A DNA stretch of 7,235 nucleotides, taken from positions 1 through 7,235 of the forward strand of contig JAQUZA010000154.1 in NCBI GenBank assembly GCA_028691595.1, written 5' to 3'. The position numbers were made by a program, and so were the translations under genes. This DNA comes from Candidatus Rifleibacteriota bacterium. GTDB lineage: Bacteria; Muiribacteriota; Ozemobacteria; Ozemobacterales; Ozemobacteraceae. Shown here one piece after another: positions 4,649-7,235 of the stretch (position 1 is its first letter; each line of letters begins with the position of its first letter). Under the pieces are notes generated by a model, which was not told where the DNA came from, made no database searches, and saw only the letters and a list, made by a program, of their open reading frames with translations.

Positions 4649-6616
4649 CTATTTGAGTTCGTGGTAATCTTCGTGAATGGCTGCATCAGCTTTGAGGCCG
4701 AGAAAGCTCAGAAGTGAAGAAACCAGTTTCGTTTTCTGTTCTGCGTCAATGCGGCTCCAGGTCTTGCTCTTGATTTCGACGAACTTGCCGATTTCGGGTT
4801 GAATCATGGTATCGACGTTAATGAAGAACTTGATACCTTTGAATGAGACATGGAATCTCTGGCGATCTTTCTGGACTTCGAATACTGAATCAGGGCGGAA
4901 ATATTCGCGGTAGAAGCGCAGAGAATTGCCGGCGGCGGCAAGATAACGACTGCGTGATAGCAGAATCTTGCTTTCGGGATTTATGCCATGCTTGGTGTCG
5001 CCGATCAGAGTCAGGCGTGAGCGAACACTCTGAATTCCGCCTTTTTCATCGATGAGTTCGTCTTCGCGGTAGCGGATCATCTGGTCGGTATTGTTGAAGC
5101 GGAAATAAGTATCGAACTGTTTGTAGTGTTTCTTCTGTTCGATAACGATTTCGGGCATGTTGATCTTTTCAAGGACTGCGGCGATATCGTCGACTCTGAC
5201 CTTGGTCTGAATCTCGAAGCTTTCTTCCTGGGTGGCACCACCAATGGTGACGAGTTTTGAGAGCAGTGACTGTTCTCTTTCCATGAGGAATTTGTCGACC
5301 TTGGCGGCAAAAGCCTTGGCTTCGGTAAGCAACGAAGATTCATCGACGGTCAGAAGCTGGTGTTCCTTCATGAGCCACTGGCCATTAACCATTACGTGGG
5401 TTACGTCAGTAGATTTTGATGCGTAAACGATTTGAGCGTAGAGGCCATCGGCATCACGTTTGAAGCGGGGCGTGTTATGAATCGGGTCGATATCGACGAG
5501 AATCATATCTGCGCGTTTGCCGGCTTCGATCGAGCCGGTGATCTTGTCGAGATGCAGAGCTTTGGCACCACCACGAGTTGCCATATAAACAACTGTTTTA
5601 GCTGGCAGCGAGGTCGGGTCGCCAGTCTGAAGTTTGCCCAGAAACGAAGTCAGGCGCATTTCTTCAAACATATCGAGGTCGTTGTTGGAGGCGGGGCCGT
5701 CGGTACCAATGCCGACGTTCATGTTGAGCTCGACCATCTTGGTTACCGGTGCGGTGCCCGAAGCAAGCTTCATGTTTGAAGATGGGTTATGAACCCCACC
5801 ACAGTTATGTTTGGCCAGTTCACGAATTTCGCCCTCGTCGATGTGAACCAGATGAGCACCGATAAGTTTGGTGTCGAGCAACTGGTGACGCTTGATGTAT
5901 GGCACTACCGGCACACCGTGTTCGGAACGCAGAGCGTCGACTTCCCAGGCTGTTTCGGCTAGATGAATCATGAGGGGTACATCGAATTCTTTGGCGATTG
6001 AAGCGCAGGCCTGCAGGATTTCAGGGGTGCAGGTGTAGGGAGCATGTGGGGCAATTGCTGGAACAATCAGCGGGTGTTTGTGATACTGTTCGATAAAAGT
6101 GCGCGTGCGGGTCAGAGATTCTTCATAAAATTGCGCATCAGGTGAGGGAAATTTTAGAACACTTTCGGCGCATATTGCCCGCATGCCAGCTTCTGCTGTG
6201 GCTTTGGCAATTTCTTCTTCAAAATAATACATATCGGCGAAGGTTGTTGTTCCGCAGCGGATCATTTCGGCGCAGGCGATTTTGGTTCCGAGGGTTACCA
6301 TTTCGGGCGAAACAAATTCGCGTTCAACCGGCATGATGTAGCCCATCAGCCAGACATCGAGACGAAGGTCATCTGAGAGGCCACGCAGAAGGGTCATGGG
6401 CACATGCGTATGGCCGTTGATGAGACCCGGCATAAGAATTTTGCCCTGGCAATCAAGAACTTCGGCAGCTTCGTATTCTTTGCAGATTTCGTTCTGGGGG
6501 CCAACTGCGACAATTGAATCGCCAGATATGGCCACGGCACCGTCGGGGTATTGGGTGAATTTTGCGTCAACGGTCAGAACGGTGGCGTTTTTAAAAAGTT
6601 TATCAACCTTTTTCAT
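4649..6616 (-). CDS. mtaD: MtaD-like 5'-methylthioadenosine/S-adenosylhomocysteine deaminase fused to a C-terminal CYTH domain
   Basis: The 655-residue product (numbering from the ATG at 6616) has two domains. Residues 1 to about 430 form a complete amidohydrolase of the MtaD type, which hydrolyses the amino group of MTA or SAH to give methylthioinosine or inosylhomocysteine plus ammonia in the cytoplasm. Expected metal and substrate residues are present: GHTH (H69, H71), E98 in MPVE, H191 in APHAPYTC, H218 and E221 in IHLAET, H255 in GAHLVH, and D306/S310 in GTDGPASNN. After a linker, about 466-650 looks like a CYTH/triphosphate tunnel domain: EIQTK (468-472, in place of ExExK), QFDTYF, IRYRE, RSRLTLIGDTK, then INVD and GKFVEIKSKTW and a C-terminal DYHEL. 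Typical MtaD proteins stop near 410-440 residues, so the tail is an addition. A longer form starting at 6670 adds 18 residues that lie outside the usual family start. No frameshift separates the domains. Confidence 0.9.
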   Translation of the reverse strand: MKKVDKLFKNATVLTVDAKFTQYPDGAVAISGDSIVAVGPQNEICKEYEAAEVLDCQGKILMPGLINGHTHVPMTLLRGLSDDLRLDVWLMGYIMPVEREFVSPEMVTLGTKIACAEMIRCGTTTFADMYYFEEEIAKATAEAGMRAICAESVLKFPSPDAQFYEESLTRTRTFIEQYHKHPLIVPAIAPHAPYTCTPEILQACASIAKEFDVPLMIHLAETAWEVDALRSEHGVPVVPYIKRHQLLDTKLIGAHLVHIDEGEIRELAKHNCGGVHNPSSNMKLASGTAPVTKMVELNMNVGIGTDGPASNNDLDMFEEMRLTSFLGKLQTGDPTSLPAKTVVYMATRGGAKALHLDKITGSIEAGKRADMILVDIDPIHNTPRFKRDADGLYAQIVYASKSTDVTHVMVNGQWLMKEHQLLTVDESSLLTEAKAFAAKVDKFLMEREQSLLSKLVTIGGATQEESFEIQTKVRVDDIAAVLEKINMPEIVIEQKKHYKQFDTYFRFNNTDQMIRYREDELIDEKGGIQSVRSRLTLIGDTKHGINPESKILLSRSRYLAAAGNSLRFYREYFRPDSVFEVQKDRQRFHVSFKGIKFFINVDTMIQPEIGKFVEIKSKTWSRIDAEQKTKLVSSLLSFLGLKADAAIHEDYHELK

Positions 6617-6619
6617 TTT

Positions 6620-6623
6620 TCCT
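6620..6623 (-). promoter_or_regulatory. Ribosome binding site favouring the 6616 start of the deaminase-CYTH gene
   Basis: AGGA on the minus strand sits 3 bases, plus an A run, before the ATG at 6616, a slightly short spacing. A second AGGA (complement of 6673-6676) precedes the alternative ATG at 6668-6670. Both starts are usable in principle. The 6616 start is preferred because MtaD-type proteins begin only a few residues before the NATVLTVD strand. Confidence 0.45.
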
Positions 6624-6670
6624 GTTTTACCTTTCCTGTTCTTCTGAATTACCAAACAGGATAGCAGCAT

Positions 6671-6797
6671 ATTTTCCTAAAATCCAGCATCTGCGTGCCG
6701 CAAAAATTGTAATATTTTTTTTGCCCGGAGCTTGTAGAAAATCAAACGTCAGGGTTAGAATGACTCACAATTTGCCAATACTATAGAGATTACATAG
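6671..6797. other. Divergent intergenic region between the deaminase-CYTH and GAF genes
   Basis: This 127-base stretch contains an AT-rich patch with an 8-T run at 6715-6722. Minus-strand TACAAT at 6706-6711 is a possible -10 for the deaminase gene, and plus-strand TATAGA at 6782-6787 is a weak -10 candidate for the GAF gene, although it lies only about 10 bases before that start codon. Neither has a convincing -35 at normal spacing. I see no terminator or operator-quality repeat; a TGCG/CGCA stem around 6692-6702 is only 4 base pairs. Confidence 0.35.
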
Positions 6798-7235
6798 ATG
6801 GAAAGCATCACAGGGATCATTCACCGTATTCTTACGGAAAAGCTTGACGATGAACAGATCAAGCAGATTGTCACGAACGTAAAAAGAACGTCAGAGGGCG
6901 ATTATGCAAAAGTCCTCTCAACGATTCTCGAGCAGGTTGCCGATCTTCTTAATGTAAGTGAACGTCTGCTCGACAACCTTTTGCAGCTTCTTGTTGAGGT
7001 TACCTCTGATATCGCAGCCGCTGAACGGGGTACGCTTTTTCTTGTCGACTCAGATTCCGGTGAGTTGTTTTCGCGAGTTTTTGTTGGTGAAAGCATAGAA
7101 GAAATAAGATTTCCGGCTGATAGAGGCATTGCGGGTGCCGTTTTTGAAACTGGTGAACCGATTATTTCCGCTAATGCCTATGCCAACCCTCTGTTTAACC
7201 CTGAAATTGATAAACAGACCGGTTTTCAGACAAAT
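6798..7235 (+). CDS. GAF-domain signalling protein, N-terminal part (3'-truncated by the window)
   Basis: An open frame runs from the ATG at 6798 to the last base, giving 146 residues without a stop. The ribosome binding site is weak (AGAGA, 6785-6789). Residues 1 to about 57 are helical and charged (MESITGIIHRILTEKLDDEQ...). From about residue 58 a GAF domain begins: a long helix, then AERGTLFLVDSDSGEL (75-90), FSRVFVGE, IRFPADRGIAGAVFETGEP (103-121) and NAYANPLFNPEIDKQTGFQT. The F-x3-D spacing in FNPEID and the following TGF are typical of the cyclic-nucleotide-type GAF group found in adenylate cyclases and phosphodiesterases, but also in phosphatases, HD-GYP proteins and kinases. The output domain lies beyond the window, so neither ligand nor activity can be named. 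No membrane segment is seen, so it is probably cytoplasmic. Confidence 0.85.
   Translation, partial: MESITGIIHRILTEKLDDEQIKQIVTNVKRTSEGDYAKVLSTILEQVADLLNVSERLLDNLLQLLVEVTSDIAAAERGTLFLVDSDSGELFSRVFVGESIEEIRFPADRGIAGAVFETGEPIISANAYANPLFNPEIDKQTGFQTN

Noticed and set aside
5432..5779. A 115-residue plus-strand open frame opposite the amidohydrolase domain
   Set aside because: It is antisense to the conserved GTDG and neighbouring motifs; its length is explained by codon bias of the real gene.
4649..6670. Reading the deaminase-CYTH protein from the ATG at 6670 as a signal-anchored or lipoprotein form (MLLSC)
   Set aside because: The extra 18 residues are basic and have no hydrophobic core long enough for a signal. 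The family normally starts near the 6616 ATG, and the enzyme is cytoplasmic.
6702..6719. AAAAAT/ATTTTT inverted repeat as an operator or terminator
   Set aside because: It is all A/T in an AT-rich patch and is expected by chance; it has no GC core.

Overview
The window looks like chromosomal DNA of a bacterium with compact, closely packed genes, ATG/GTG starts, Shine-Dalgarno sites and Sec-type signal peptides. Base composition is roughly balanced by eye. Nothing fixes the taxon. Several secreted or multidomain proteins and an uncharacterised small-gene operon would suit a deep-branching, metagenome-type lineage, but that is a guess. I see no phage, IS, tRNA, rRNA or CRISPR signal.

Layout. 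(1) Bases 1-2061, plus strand: a translationally coupled operon of at least four genes. They are a 5'-truncated small protein, a 99-residue acidic protein, a 310-residue cytoplasmic protein starting at GTG inside a GTGA overlap, and a 185-residue protein overlapping its neighbour by 23 bases. None has a recognisable catalytic motif. The second and fourth recall, from memory only, accessory families of AAA+ (FtsH/MoxR)-vWA 'ternary' systems, whose ATPase would lie upstream of the window. (2) Bases 2065-3906, minus strand: a secreted gluzincin-type metalloprotease (HEFQH plus WVNEG), convergent with the operon across a 3-base gap. (3) Bases 3907-4025: a divergent control region with a TATAAT box for the protease and a nested inverted repeat. 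(4) Bases 4026-4580, plus strand: a small exported protein, probably a beta-sandwich. (5) Bases 4596-4645: a very strong bidirectional terminator. (6) Bases 4649-6616, minus strand: an MtaD-like methylthioadenosine/S-adenosylhomocysteine deaminase fused to a C-terminal CYTH (triphosphate tunnel) domain. (7) Bases 6798-7235, plus strand: the N-terminal part of a GAF-domain protein that runs off the window.

The two most notable points are the deaminase-CYTH fusion, which joins purine-nucleoside salvage to a triphosphate-binding fold in one polypeptide, and the compact operon of unknown small proteins at the left edge. The protease and the small exported protein share a divergent promoter region and may be co-regulated. 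No evidence ties the other units into one pathway.
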